NCBI GenBank assembly: GCA_947650285.1
Contig: CANTFL010001181.1
Span: 186,001-250,000, forward strand
DNA: 64,000 nt
Origin: Hyaloperonospora brassicae
Taxonomy: Eukaryota; Oomycota; Peronosporomycetes; Peronosporales; Peronosporaceae
Reading direction: 5' to 3'
Under the pieces are notes generated by a model. The model saw nothing but the letters and a program-made list of their open reading frames with translations, was not told the DNA's origin and did no database searches. Made by a program: the position numbers and the translations under genes. Below are positions 1 through 12,065 of this stretch, one piece after another; the stretch's first letter is position 1; each line of letters starts with the position of its first letter.

Positions 1-1031
1 TAAATTACAATCACCGGAGGTAACGTTTTTGCTGTTCGCCAAGAACGCTAAGTCCCCTCCTCTCGAAGCCGATCTTATGAAGACTCCTTGCACTGTAAAG
101 GTTCCGCTATCACTCTACAAGAAACTCAGCGCCGCGTTATTTTACTATCCAATGAGGTACAACTGCTTATATCCATCTAATAGGAGATTAAATTTGTAGA
201 AATGGCGGGTGCGCGTCACCACTTGACCTAGACTGGAAATCAAATTGTGGATACCATATAAGGAAATTATCGAATTTTGTCTTTACAACGGGGGACAAGT
301 AAACTCACCGACCTGTAGACGACGATCCAGCAGCAGCATGTTGAGAAATACCATAATATGGTAGTGATTAATCGCAAAAACCCATCGTCGCAAAACTGGG
401 GATCCATAAAACTCCATCTAGATTTTTTAACGTGTACGTGTCGTGGTAGTTAGATGAAGCCTCAAATGGCTCTCTAAATCAAGCATATGATCTGTGTATA
501 TTGTACGTTATTTGGATCAATCGTAGTTGCGTTGCTCAGAAAATGTACCACACGAGAATGTCCGTTAGACCTCATCATTAGATCACATCTTAACCCTTCA
601 TTTAATAGGTGTGCAGGCCGATTTGCTGTTGACAATCAACCAATTTACATTTACACTTATATAGAAAGAAATTTCTTCTTTAGATCTTTTTTCATCCAGC
701 ACCTCTGACTCAGCCGACTGTCTCGAAAGCACCGCTGCTTCTTGAACCAGTAAAGTTTCTCTAGATTGATTGTTGCTATCGTGTCTAATTTTCTCTGCAA
801 TTATTACTCGTCACGTGTGCGTTTGGTAGAAACGATGACGTTCTAACTGATCATACCTTGTACGATGATAATATCTTCAGTAGCGTCATCCGTGAGAGCT
901 TTACAGAATCTATCACTGTCATCTATCTAGTTAGTAAAAAAAGAAGATCATCATTTACATCGGTCGACCTGACACCAACACATACGCGCGATATGTGACG
1001 TCCTTTTAGCCAGTAGGTGCAAGCTGGAGCA
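1..1031. other. Intergenic, no gene seen
   Basis: A/T-rich stretch ahead of the pogo-like transposon. The only open frames are short (73 and 90 codons) and resemble no family I know. I see no RNA gene and no repeat here. Confidence 0.6.
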
Positions 1032-2914
1032 CAGTCACTCGTCTCTCCATATAAGAACCTCTATAGAGGGTTAAATTTCTGTTTAAGGAATTTCGTGTCC
1101 CGCACCAAGCTGCGCCACTTGGTTTTCGTATGATGACTCTATGCAATAGACTTAAGAAATAGGGTAATAAAACAACGCGCACCAGCCACCAGTTTCCCTC
1201 TATATTGTAATTGCCACAGCCTCGCATTGCCTGCCACTTTGCACATGTTCTTCCGTTCCACCTTAAACATGCTGTCAAAGCGAACGATTCTGACGATGGA
1301 GCAAAAGAGTCGTGTGCAGGTGCACATCACACGCACAAGGGGCATAGAAATATTCCAAATAAAAGACTGGGTCAGGGATCTCGGCCTTCGGATCTCCACA
1401 ACGGCAGCAGAACGGATTCGTCAGGCACCAGCCCACTCGTTCCTTACCACGGACAGGATTCGAAATCGAAAGGTGCTGTTTCCAGCGTTTATGGCTGCGT
1501 TCATTGCATTCTATCGTCTCAATGACGGCAACGTGATTCTCCCAGACGATCTACGACTAGAAGAAGGTCGCTCAACCCGAGCCGCTCAAGGGATAAGCGA
1601 GAATGACCTGCGGCTTTCGAATGGGTGGCTGCACAAATTTAAGACTAGACACGGCATCCATCAGCATGTGCTTCACGGCAAGGCAGACTCAGTTGATTGC
1701 GCTCAACTCGCCGTGAATCTAATGGAGCTTAAAGAGCTTATTGGACAAAATTCACCACGGTATGTATTCAAGTTTGACGAATCAGCTCTCTTCAATCGCC
1801 TACCTCCAAACAAGGATACTGGAAACGGCCAAGCGCAACGTGAAGAAGTCAGAGAAGGATCGTATCACAGTCGCAATGTGCTGCAACATGACCGGGACCG
1901 AGAAGATGGATCTCGTTGTCATAGGCAAGTCGAAGCAACCACGAGCATTTCGCAAATCCAACACCAGGCATATGAAGTTTTTGTACTTCAACAGCCAGAC
2001 TGCGTGGAAAAACAGGTCAACATTTGCTGAGTGGCTCCGGTATTTCGATGCCAAGATGCACGGGAGGCGAGTGCTTTGCCTGATAAACAACGCGTCGTGT
2101 CACTATGGCGCCGCTGAATGATACAATGTCAAGCTGGCATTCCTGCCGCCAAATATGACAGCACACTTGAAACCGCTCGACGCAGGTGAGTTTGAATGGA
2201 TGTTCTCTTGAACAGCAATTTATCACGTGTTTTTTTTCTGATAGGAATTATACGGGCATTTAAACCGCGGTATTGCAAGAAATTTGTTCGATGGCTCCTG
2301 GATGCAATCCACACCAGAATTGACTGAAATTTGAATATCCTGGAGACTGTGCGCTTCGCTATATCAAGCTGGGAGGAGGTACCCGAGCAAGTGATTCGTA
2401 ACTGATGGAGCAAGTGTGCTATCTTGGGGGTGGTAATGATGGCCGATCTCACCCAACAACGCGACTACAACAAACGCATCGATGGATCTGTTGAGGACGA
2501 GCTGACCAAGCTCATGGAAGGTTTGACTTGCAGCGTCAGTGTCGTCGATTACATATGTGCTGATGACGACGAGCCGGTCGGATGCGACTCAGACGTGATA
2601 GAGCATGAGGCGATTGAGCACGACAATGATGGTGATAGTTCCGATGAGGTGACGATAGGGCCATCCGAGGCTCTAGACTGTTGTATCCGTCTGTCATCAT
2701 TTCTTTCGCTACAGCATGACAGTGACGAATTGACGAAGAAGCTGGCAAGTATCATCGAGCACATTAGACAGCAGTGCTCGATGCGAAAGACTCAGTGTAC
2801 CATAGATGCATTTCTTAGAATGGGTTCAGATTGACCCTCCATATAAGAGCGGTTTATACAAGAAACGAGGCAAAAACGCCACACATTTTGGTCCGCCATA
2901 TGGAGGGACGACTG
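1032..2914 (+). mobile_element. Decayed pogo/Tigger-type DNA transposon
   Basis: The element is about 1.88 kb. Its left end reads CAGTCACTCGTCTCTCCATAT (first bases at 1032-1052). The complement of its right end reads CAGTCGTCCCTCCATAT (2898-2914), so both ends share CAGTC...GTC-CTCCATAT as imperfect terminal inverted repeats. That form is typical of pogo/Tigger elements, which duplicate a TA target. TA is present at 2915-2916, but the left flank reads CA, so one target copy has mutated. A second CCCTCCATATAAGAGCGG copy lies just inside the right end at 2836-2853 and could pair imperfectly with the terminus. The interior holds a broken transposase gene. Confidence 0.8.
1227..2834 (+). pseudogene. 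pogo/Tigger-like DDE transposase, broken
   Basis: A CENP-B/Tc5-type DNA-binding region (SNGWLHKFKTRHGI near 1618) is followed by the first catalytic block (FKFDESALFN near 1770). A frameshift near 1815-1850 moves the rest to another frame. The second catalytic block reads LCLINNASCH, with N where the catalytic D is expected. The third, PPNMTAHLKPLDAG (2147-2185), keeps its D. Three in-frame TGA stops follow, at 2119-2121, 2325-2327 and 2403-2405; the last replaces the residue between N and W in the IRN-C-W type motif. A likely genuine 59-nt intron sits at 2186-2244. The acidic C-terminus ends with QCTIDAFL (2793-2816), a PCNA-binding PIP-box-like motif known from pogo transposase. It cannot encode an active enzyme. 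Confidence 0.82.
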
Positions 2915-2916
2915 TA

Positions 2917-3870
2917 TCTATATTGGACCTGCCAAATGTCACCTTCTCCGTATCGTATTCGATGCGTCGAGCTACATTGGCGCCGTCGAGATTGGTGAGC
3001 TACGTTGGCCTCGTCGATATCAACAAGCCGTGGGATAAAGAAGTATTTTTCGGCCCCTTTAGCTTGACGATGTCAACCTTCACGTGTTCTGGTCGACGCA
3101 CATCCCACTGCACGCCAACAGTAGAAAGTGTGCGCTTGTTGCATTAAGTGGTCGGGTTTGGGAACACCCTATCCGGACAACAAATATGCATGTTGAGAAC
3201 TTTTCTGATAAAGCAGGATTGCATCGTATATAGCCGTATCAAACTCATGTTGTATGGACGAATAAATCATGGCATATCACTCATCTGTCGTTAGACTAAC
3301 AACGCGGGTCCAATTTCATTCTACCAACGTTAGTGCTTGTACAACCGATCTTTTCACTTTCCACGTCAACTCATCCATTACAGTTATGATAAACAGGGGA
3401 GAGGGTGAAGTCTTTTCTTACCCCACATTGTTGTTGTAGTCGATTGAATTTACATGCCTTTTCGTCAGATTCTCCGCGGTAGAAAGCAACGCAATGCGAC
3501 AAGCGACACTCCTTCCTTGTAAGTCTTCTCACTTTAATTTAGCAACTTCAGGTCGTTCTCGATATACCCCTCCACTCGCAACTGCGTTGTGGCTGTGGTC
3601 GACCGTCTCATCGCAAAGCCATGACGATGGCTGCCATCAACGAGTCAATGAGTACAAAACGTACTGCGGTAGCATCTGTAGTAGCAGAAGCAGACGCGGT
3701 AAGAGTGGCCACGTGAATCGCTCGTAGTGGAACGTAAGTAACGAGCGACGAGCAGTTGAACGAGTTAGTATTGCTAAAAACTAAAGCTTTCCAGCCAAAC
3801 GCGACCGCTCCTGACTCAAGAGCTTCTTGAGGCTGTTTTTAGGCGTAACCGACGATGCGCACGGGAACAA
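2917..3870. other. Intergenic, no gene seen
   Basis: Nothing recognisable lies between the transposon and the malonyl-CoA decarboxylase gene. A 77-codon open frame at 3494-3727 has no family resemblance. The promoter of the downstream gene should lie near the right end of this interval. Confidence 0.5.
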
Positions 3871-4047
3871 GTGATTCGCAGAGGGCTTCGAATCGCGCAA
3901 AGTACGATCTTAACGAGCCGCACAGGGCCGGCGCGCACACGTTCTCCCCGCAACTGTATCGCGTTTTTGCGTGGACCACACGAAACGAGCGCTGCTGTCA
4001 GTCAAACCACATCTGACTTTCGCACATGCAGTAGGACACCGTTTGCC

Positions 4048-6344
4048 ATGCGAACTCTAATCGCCCGAGCGTCCCGTCGCTCGCAGTGCGTCTTGACGTC
4101 CACCCAGCGACGAACGAACGCCGCCCAATGCGCTCACTTTCGATGCAGTAGCATCAGAAGCAGTTGCGATACCAGAGACAGCGAAGGTGACTCTCGAACG
4201 AAGGGGCGAGCAGAGCATCTCGGGCCAAACGCCTCGTCACGTCCTGATGTAGACGTGTCGTTCTTACGAGATCTCGACTTTAGTGACACTGCCGCCCATC
4301 AAATCCTTTCCAAGTTGATGCAGCAAGTGGTCAAGACCAATGCCAATACGGGCGGTACGGGTTCGCCTGGTCTGAAGTATTGGTCGAGAGATGGTCTCGT
4401 GGTTTCAACGGGCTACTTTGTATCGTGCGGCTGTAGAATTTGTGCCTCGCATCGTGATTGACCGTCTATGCACGACATACCAAGGCAAGCGCATCGACGA
4501 GAAAAAGCAGTTTCTACTCATCCTGGCGCAGGAGTTGCACATTGACGCGACGGCAGTAAGTAGCGCCACGTGTCGAGCGATCTTGATAGCGTGTAGTTCG
4601 TCTCATGGTGTTACTGCATCGCGCTATCGGTACGGTCATTGACCGTTTGTAATGCTGTTCGAGCAGGTACTGCAGAATGCAATGCAGCTGGAGCACACCA
4701 TACATCAGGTCAAGGACGCACGCACGGGGTGTGTGAACTGGGAGCATGACAACGTGGAGAGGTACTTGCGAACGTGTCGCAGTCTCCGCAATGCGCTGTC
4801 ACCACTATATGAGGCACGAACAATGGGTTGTAGAAGCTGCGGCTATTTATGTAGAGCTGACCGTGTTTTGGTGCTGATGTTGTGACAGACCTTCTTCCAG
4901 CAAATTGTATCGCAGCGAGAAAATGGTATGCTGTTTTTAGTGCACCTGCGTGCGGATCTGCTTCAAGTTCTTCGCAAAATCGCAACCCGTTCCGAGATTC
5001 CCGGTCTGCGCTCGCTTGACGCAAGCTTAAAAGTGAGTTGTACTACTTTGTGAAAAGAAGTACGACGGTGTTTAAATATTACCGTGCGTGTCATTTTGGA
5101 ATAGCACTTTCTGGCGTCGTGGTTCAACGTTGGCTTCATGAAGCTCGAGCGTGTGACTTACGAGCAATCGTCTGGGCAGCTATTGGAGAAAATAATTCGG
5201 TACGAAGCGGTGCATCCTGTGGGCACGATTGCCGAGCTGAAAAGACGTCTCGGTACGTCTGTACAAGCAGTTGGCGCAGCATATGATAGCGCGAGCGTGT
5301 GCTAAACGCTCGGATGCACTTGTTTTTCGCAGGCAATGGACGTCGTTGTTACGCCTTCTTCCATCCCAGGTAAGAAGTGCAACTGCAGTCGAGTTGCAGT
5401 CTAGTTGCAGTCTAGTCTAACCTTGTCATGTTTGAGTGCAGTATTCCGGACGAACCGTTGGTATTCGTGCATGTAGCATTGATGCAAGAGCTAGCATCTA
5501 GCATGCAGTCCATTCGTGAAGGAACGGAGCAATTGTTAGAAGCTTCCCAAGCAAAAGCTGCAATCTTCTACTCCATTTCGTCGACGCAGAAAGGACTTTC
5601 GGTAGGTCGGAATCCATTGTAAAAAGCTGGGGGTGGTTAGCAACGCGTCACTCAGTCACGTTTGATAATTGTTTGTATGAATGCAGGGCGTAGATCTGGG
5701 CAACTTTCTCATCAAAGAAGTCGCTAAAGCTTTGAAGGCGGAGTGTGGCCAACTGCAAGCGTTCGCAACGTTGAGTCCTATGCCACACTTCATACCGTGG
5801 CTCGAAACGCAGCGGTGTAAGGCTATTGCGTCGTTCGTTTCCCCACTATATTCGGACGCTCTCATCGAAGTGCTCGGCAGTCGTGGAATTACGTTCAGCT
5901 CAGAATTTTCCGCGTCAGTGGCAATTGTTTTGGATGCGCTCTCGATCGAAGGTTGGGAAACAGATACAAGACTGAGTGCACCGTTGAAGCCTATTCTGCT
6001 GAAGCTCGGTGCTCATTACATATACATTGAGAAGAAGCGCGGGAAGGCGCTAGATCCTGTCGCAAACTTCCACGTTCGGAATGGCGCAATTTTCGAGCGT
6101 ATCAACTGGCTGGCCGACACGTCCAAAAAGGTTCGTGGACAGCTAAATCGGTTATCGTGTTGTTGTGCTCTCAGCTTTGTTACATTGTACAATGTATTGT
6201 TGCGTGCAGGGTATCGTCCAAAGCGCTGGGATGATGATTAACTACAAGTATGATCTAGCGCATGTAGAGGCCAATAACGAAAACTACCTGCTGCGCGACA
6301 TCGTCCCCATTGGTGTGCAGCCACAACAAGTGCTCGAAGCATAA
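4048..6344 (+). CDS. MLYCD: Malonyl-CoA decarboxylase, multi-exon
   Basis: Converts malonyl-CoA to acetyl-CoA and CO2, relieving malonyl-CoA inhibition of fatty-acid oxidation. In other eukaryotes it is mitochondrial and/or peroxisomal. Family landmarks follow in order: MLFLVHLRADLL, SWFNVGFMKLERVTYE, YEAVHPVGTIAELKRRLG, DEPLVFVHVALM, AAIFYSISSTQKGLS, GVDLGNFLIKEVAKAL, PVANFHVRNGAIFERINWLAD and MMINYKYDL. The chosen start (MRTLIARASRRSQ) gives an Arg/Ser-rich leader like a mitochondrial presequence; the frame is open upstream to 3871. Exons after about 4391: to 4555, 4667-4813, 4889-5032, 5105-5252, 5333-5369, 5442-5601, 5687-6130, 6210-6344. The intron 4814-4888 has a GC donor. Between about 4320 and 4400 the frame shifts without an obvious intron, so the first exon junction is unresolved. 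Confidence 0.92.
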
Positions 6345-6400
6345 ACGATCATATTGTAGCTTCGTTCAGCTTTCCGAACCACGTTAACCAGTAGTACAAC

Positions 6401-6847
6401 TTACGATCGACAGCAGAGCGTTTTGGCTGTTTCGTGAAAATATGCGCAAGTACTGAATTTCTTTTGCACAAGCACACCACAGGAATCTTCTTGTCGAAAC
6501 AGATCGCTCGACGCGGTCATACCCCTGATTTCGCGATCACTTTGTAGTCGGTGATCAAATGATCTGCCCGTCGTGGTAGAGTCGACTACAAGACGACGTC
6601 GGTTTTCCATTCGACAATCTACGGAGAAGGTAGTAACAGCTCGTGCAGCGGATCGTCGAATGAAGGAACGTTGTCTAGATCTACCGCTAGAACTAGTAGC
6701 TTTCGAATGTGGTGCAGACTGCTGTAAATGGCAACGAGGGCTTTTGTGACGAGACAAAGTCTTGCAAATTGCACACGGCGTCATGTTCGTAATCATTTCA
6801 GTAGTAGTTAAAGGCCCAAGGAAAGGTCTGCATCCTCGCATTTTCAT
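6401..6847 (-). CDS. Unrecognised open frame, Arg/Ser-rich with Cys/His cluster
   Basis: About 148 codons from an ATG at 6847, lying tail to tail with the malonyl-CoA decarboxylase gene (stops 57 bp apart). The N-terminal part contains TPCAICKTLSRHKSPRCH, a C-x2-C plus distal H/C arrangement that could bind zinc. The rest is rich in Arg, Ser and Thr. I know no family it matches. It may be a chance open frame, since long antisense frames are common in this window, so it is only a candidate. Confidence 0.2.
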   Translation of the reverse strand: MKMRGCRPFLGPLTTTEMITNMTPCAICKTLSRHKSPRCHLQQSAPHSKATSSSGRSRQRSFIRRSAARAVTTFSVDCRMENRRRLVVDSTTTGRSFDHRLQSDREIRGMTASSDLFRQEDSCGVLVQKKFSTCAYFHETAKTLCCRS

Positions 6848-9800
6848 CAGCGTCGAACGCGCAACTATCAAAAGTCTAAACGCAAACACGTCGGAGTAGT
6901 TGTTCAATAAATCGGATACAAGCGATTTGAATCTTACTCTCCTACTACATGTCACAAAGACCACGGCAAAGGTCAACGTGCTCGTGGCATCTTCGGCTTT
7001 CTTTTCCAGTGCGTCGCCACTGGCTCACGCATAGCGCGATATTTGGAGTCTCTCTTGTACACAGTTGTCAGGAAGCAACCTCAGATATATTGGATCGAAA
7101 CTCATCGGAACTTCTGTGCACGGTATCGATTGACAATCAGAATTTGCGAAGAAAGGATCGTGGCATATTCAGCTGCACTAATCGATGCGTCTACTCTCGT
7201 CAGGGCGATCCTGACCTCAGCAGTACACTGCCATGCCTTCCGTTTTGGTCGTCAGGCCTTAGTAATTGTGTAGACCCAAATTCCAACTCAAAGCGCATCG
7301 GTGCAAGGCAACTAGCCACCGAATGTCGTCTAGCGCGAGTCACTACCATGTTGTACCAACATAGATTGCCCAAGTCTTCGTGACCGACTTTGGTAACGTG
7401 CTTCGGTGAATTCGTGGGATTATAGGTCGTGCACCGCCGCCTCTTTGGCTCAATCCTATCGCATGGTATATTGTGATCCTCAGCTTATTTTCGCTGGTGG
7501 CGTGGTCAAGTAGTCAAGTTTGCGGGATCTGAGTACTGGACGTTGGGTAGGAGCATGATGCCGTGACAAAATTTTGCTTGGATGCACATTCGAGGTCCAA
7601 ACGACGCGGCTGAATGATCTCTGGCGGTGTATGGTCTCGAGTCAAATGCTCAGAGGCCAGGAAAGCCTTGTTGGGCACCGATAAGATCACGACAAAGACG
7701 ACGAGGCAGACGCTGTTTCTGCGTGCAGCTTGCCAAGTGACTCATTAGAGACAAAGTTGACTCTAAGACTTTGTTGTCGCTCACCACAAGAACACCACGA
7801 GGTCTCCTGGGTGTCAGTTGCTTTGCCAGCTTTAGTCATAAACTTTACGCGAGTAAATACATCACCCACCGGCATGATTTCAGAAAGCTATAACCGAGAT
7901 GTGTGGCTTAAGCAAACAAGAATGTTTACTACTGTAGCAACCTGCAAGATACATATTACGACGTGGAACACATCATACGTGATCCTGAACGAGTCCAGGC
8001 TATATATGGCTGTCGGATAGGCACTCCGCTATTTGTTTCACCAAATTGGTCGGTCTCCATGCGACTGTTAGCTTTGAGATGCCTTCTCATGCAAGTAATG
8101 ATAGTGATAGCATTTATCTTCATGTGACGCCAAGGCAATACACAGCCACATTCTACGCTCGCTTCTGCAATAACGATTGCGTGCCACTTTTCAGGGTTCG
8201 ACATGACGGACAAGCGCGTAAGTGAACGTACTACCGTGTAGTATGAAGCAGCTGTCATGTTTCCTATCGCTTCCGAAATTCAGGTCAAACAAAGCATCAG
8301 TAGAACAAGGCGAATGTACACAGGGATATCGAGAAAGGAGGAGGGATCGGCACGCCCCTTTGGGGGCCTCTCCATGTACATCCAAACGGACATTCGCCCG
8401 CAAACTCTGATCGTCTAAAGCTTTGTTGGGTACAGAAACCCGCCATGTTTGTGCTAACGGATTTAACAACAAACCTCGCAGAACCTAATCCGAGGATAGC
8501 GTTGTCAACAAAACAATGTGCGAACTGGCGTGGCGATCTCCCGTGGAACTTGTGCTTGCATCTCTTCTGGTCGTTTGTTTGATGCATAACATCGCGCATC
8601 GATTTCGTCATGTGAGTTCTACCTCTTCTGCGGCAGTTTTTGGCCTAATGCGAGTAAAGAACTTTCGTTGGGCACTTTCATACGATCAGTACAATTCGAT
8701 GGCACACTGTTTGCGATGAGGTGTAGATGGTCAGCTGTAGTTCTTGAGCGCATGCATCGTTGAGGGATGTAATGGTCTGGCCTATCAGACTCGACTAAGT
8801 AATTGTTCATGTGACCTCGAACACTGCTAAGGAATACATAAGGCTTGTCGGGATCGCAATTGCCTTCAGTAAGTACTGGGAAAGATGGAAACGAATTATG
8901 TACCTGTAGTCGGCGCACTAGGAGATCTCCAGCGACGTTGTCATCACGCCACCCAGTTTGTATGCGAAAGTCGCTTTTCGTCAACGCTTACTGCGAAGTG
9001 CGGCTCATTATGATATGCACCCGAGACCTGGATCGGTGGTACGTTGAGAAGAGAGCGAACGAGCTGAGTGAGCTATCAGCTCACTATATGAGAAGAGGAC
9101 TGATCTTTTTGTCCCAATCGACAGGTCTTTGCTTGACTTGAAACGCTCAATAAAGTGGTGCGAGTTCTTGTATCCCATTGTACAGAGGTGATGAAAACTG
9201 GAATAAGATTTTGCGGGGTGATTGCCATAGAACTCGTGGTGAAGGATAGTGAAAGCCGAAAAAGACATTTATAACAAAACAGTGAGAAATTGGACGCGTG
9301 ATCCAAGCTAAGATGATAAGCGATGACTTCAGTTGAGGACAATAAGCTATTGAGCATCGTGGATAAATCGGTGGCCGGGGCAAAACTCTGTTCCGCTAGT
9401 GCGAGAGAGAAGAACGAGCTCTGGCGTGATGTGCGAAGGTAAGCACATGACAGAAACGTCTACGGTCTCGAAGTAGTTTCAGTGGGCAAGCATCGAGAAG
9501 ACCGAAATGTAAACGTGGGCAAATTGGTGCGAAATGCTACAAGGCTAGCAGACTTAAAATGGCCAAAGACAACAAGGATCCATCACTTGGTGGCTTCGTT
9601 GAACACTTTGCGTCAGATGTGATGGCAAAGGCGAACAATTAGGGGAGGTGTTGTCGGTCCATAGACGCGATTACTATTTGTATTTTTGTCAGGTTAGAGA
9701 TCGAAGGACATTCGCTGTTGTACTTCGGCTAGCCTGTAAATTGAAAGGTCACGATGTTGCTGTGGTTTTCGACGATCAGGACGCAGGGAGAGTTGAAGAA

Positions 9801-12007
9801 TGTTCTTCACAAGGGGCGGTGAACAATTGTGGAATCGTTGAGAAGCAACCGAAGACTGGTGCGTCCGATCACCCCTGATAAGGCCAACCCAGTAACATGA
9901 TTTAGTGGTCGCACGCATTCTGGACATGGGGATGTCACAGCGACAATGGATGTTGCTCACTTTGTATGCCAGCATTTATCAACTCTACGTCCAACGCATT
10001 GGCGTTCGAGTGAAGTAGGCCTAGACCGACAAAGGCTATAGATCTGCGGTGCCTGAAACGACAGATCGGTACATAGCGTAAGCGATCGGGCATTTCGATT
10101 TTGGATCGACAAACTATCACGTTTCAAGCACTGCGCGTGAATGTACCGATCATTTATGCCAATGTCTAATGCTACATGAAAGCGATCTGCTTTTCGCTTC
10201 GTGCCCAATCTAAGGCATCGCACAGTGCGAAACTATAGGGAAAACCAACAGTGCACAAGAAACTTCTTGCGAGATGATGCTGGAAATGACACCTGGTAAA
10301 TTCTGTTGCATGAGTCGTTTATTCTTTCGTGTAGGAAGAAGACAAGAAGAAGTAGACCTACTATTTACGCACGGATATACTGCAAATTGACTACTTGATA
10401 TGATTTGCCTTGCAGTGGTTGCATTAATCGCATTTCGTCCTCCCTACTACGAACTAACCATATCATCATCCAATGTTCACTTACGAATACAGAGGTGCTT
10501 ACATATTCGTTTCACATATCCCACACACATCCTACGTTTATACGATTGCTTCCTTTCCTTTCTTCTTGTATACCTGTCGATGGAGACCATCTGGCGACTT
10601 ATTGATTATCAGCAAAAACAAACCATCCTACGCCTTGTATTAAATAGTTGTGGTGGTGACAAGCGTGATAACTCCGCGCACATATATTATACTTGACTCG
10701 ATGTAATCATCAAAGCATCAACCATAATCATTTTTAGTTTGCAAAACTACACGATGCAAAAGGTTCAACATAATTTGATCATACACGAAGTCCATTCTAT
10801 GTGCAGCATCTATAAGGGCAACCTCTGGTAATTTGCTGATTAGCGATTTTTGAACAGTTGTTGTTGTGAATCAGTGCATGCGTTTGCAACCCATAAAAAC
10901 AGTTGCTATAGTAGATGCTTTGTTCACTAATTTCTTATTGTAAGATCTAAATAGCTGGTAGGGTTACTGGAATACATCTCCATAGTATGTTAAGGATCTC
11001 TTCGTCGGACCGTTTGCGTATGATGGAAACCCGCTCACATGTACAACCGTGACGGAGCAAGTCGAAGCAAGATCTCAAGATGCTTACCACGATGCGAGGA
11101 GTTCTGGTAGTACATGCATATACTTAGACACACTCAGAATCATAGGATGATATTACGAAGATGCGAGCACAGATCTCGGTCGTGAACGTTCTGTGACCTA
11201 TGTTGCAAAACATGCTAAACTGTGATCTTGTAAAGAAGCGAAGCAAATGATGCGATCACTTGGATCTAACCTAAGGGTGAGCAATTTAAATTACCTTTCT
11301 AGCTGATACACCGCGCCGGTCTTGTCATCATAGTGTCCAGATATATATGTAGCAATGCGTGTCTTGATAACTGTACCAAATGGTACCGCAACAGGATGAT
11401 TATCACTTAATCGTTCGTAGGAGATCCGTTGATAAGGTTGGATCCGATGTCTTCTACTATGACGTAATGTGCAAGATTTGCTAACAAATGCGATATCAGC
11501 TTTCCGATCCGATTAGGTTGATTCACATCGGCACCAGTAGTTGGAGAAATTGAGCAGATCATCAAATTCGTCGCATGCTTCTACCCGCAAATACGCCAAG
11601 AAATATTCAATTAGCAAGCCGAGTTCAATTGTGTGAGTACTTGGGTATGTTTGATTATATCGCAATCATAAAATTGCGTACATCAGTTTGGAAGATGATA
11701 CGTTCTTTGAAAGAACAAAATTGTGTTAGGTTTGGCGGAATATGACGAAACCTTGTTGTTGCTATCTACAAAAACACGCGATAACGATTTCGAACTGAGT
11801 TTTGTTTGGCCTCACATCGAATAGAACTCACATATGTCTGATTAAGTACAGTATTGATCGCTGGACCAAAGTGAATTGCGAAGTTTACTACAACGATCAC
11901 CGGTCATTGGACGAAGCGAGCAACAAGGAGGCAACGTGAGATGGGTGGTCAAACACTTGACGACATGCGTTACTTTCTGAGCTGATAGAGCTATAAGAGA
12001 TTCGGTA

Positions 12008-12065
12008 AATGGCGCAGACTTTGTCCGCATTCAAGAGACTTTATGCTGACAAAGTCTGCGCCATT
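12008..12065. repeat. Perfect 18-bp inverted repeat with 22-nt spacer
   Basis: AATGGCGCAGACTTTGTC at 12008-12025 is exactly mirrored by its complement at 12048-12065. The spacer is 12026-12047. The arms could form a stable hairpin in RNA from either strand. No gene is nearby. Confidence 0.85.
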
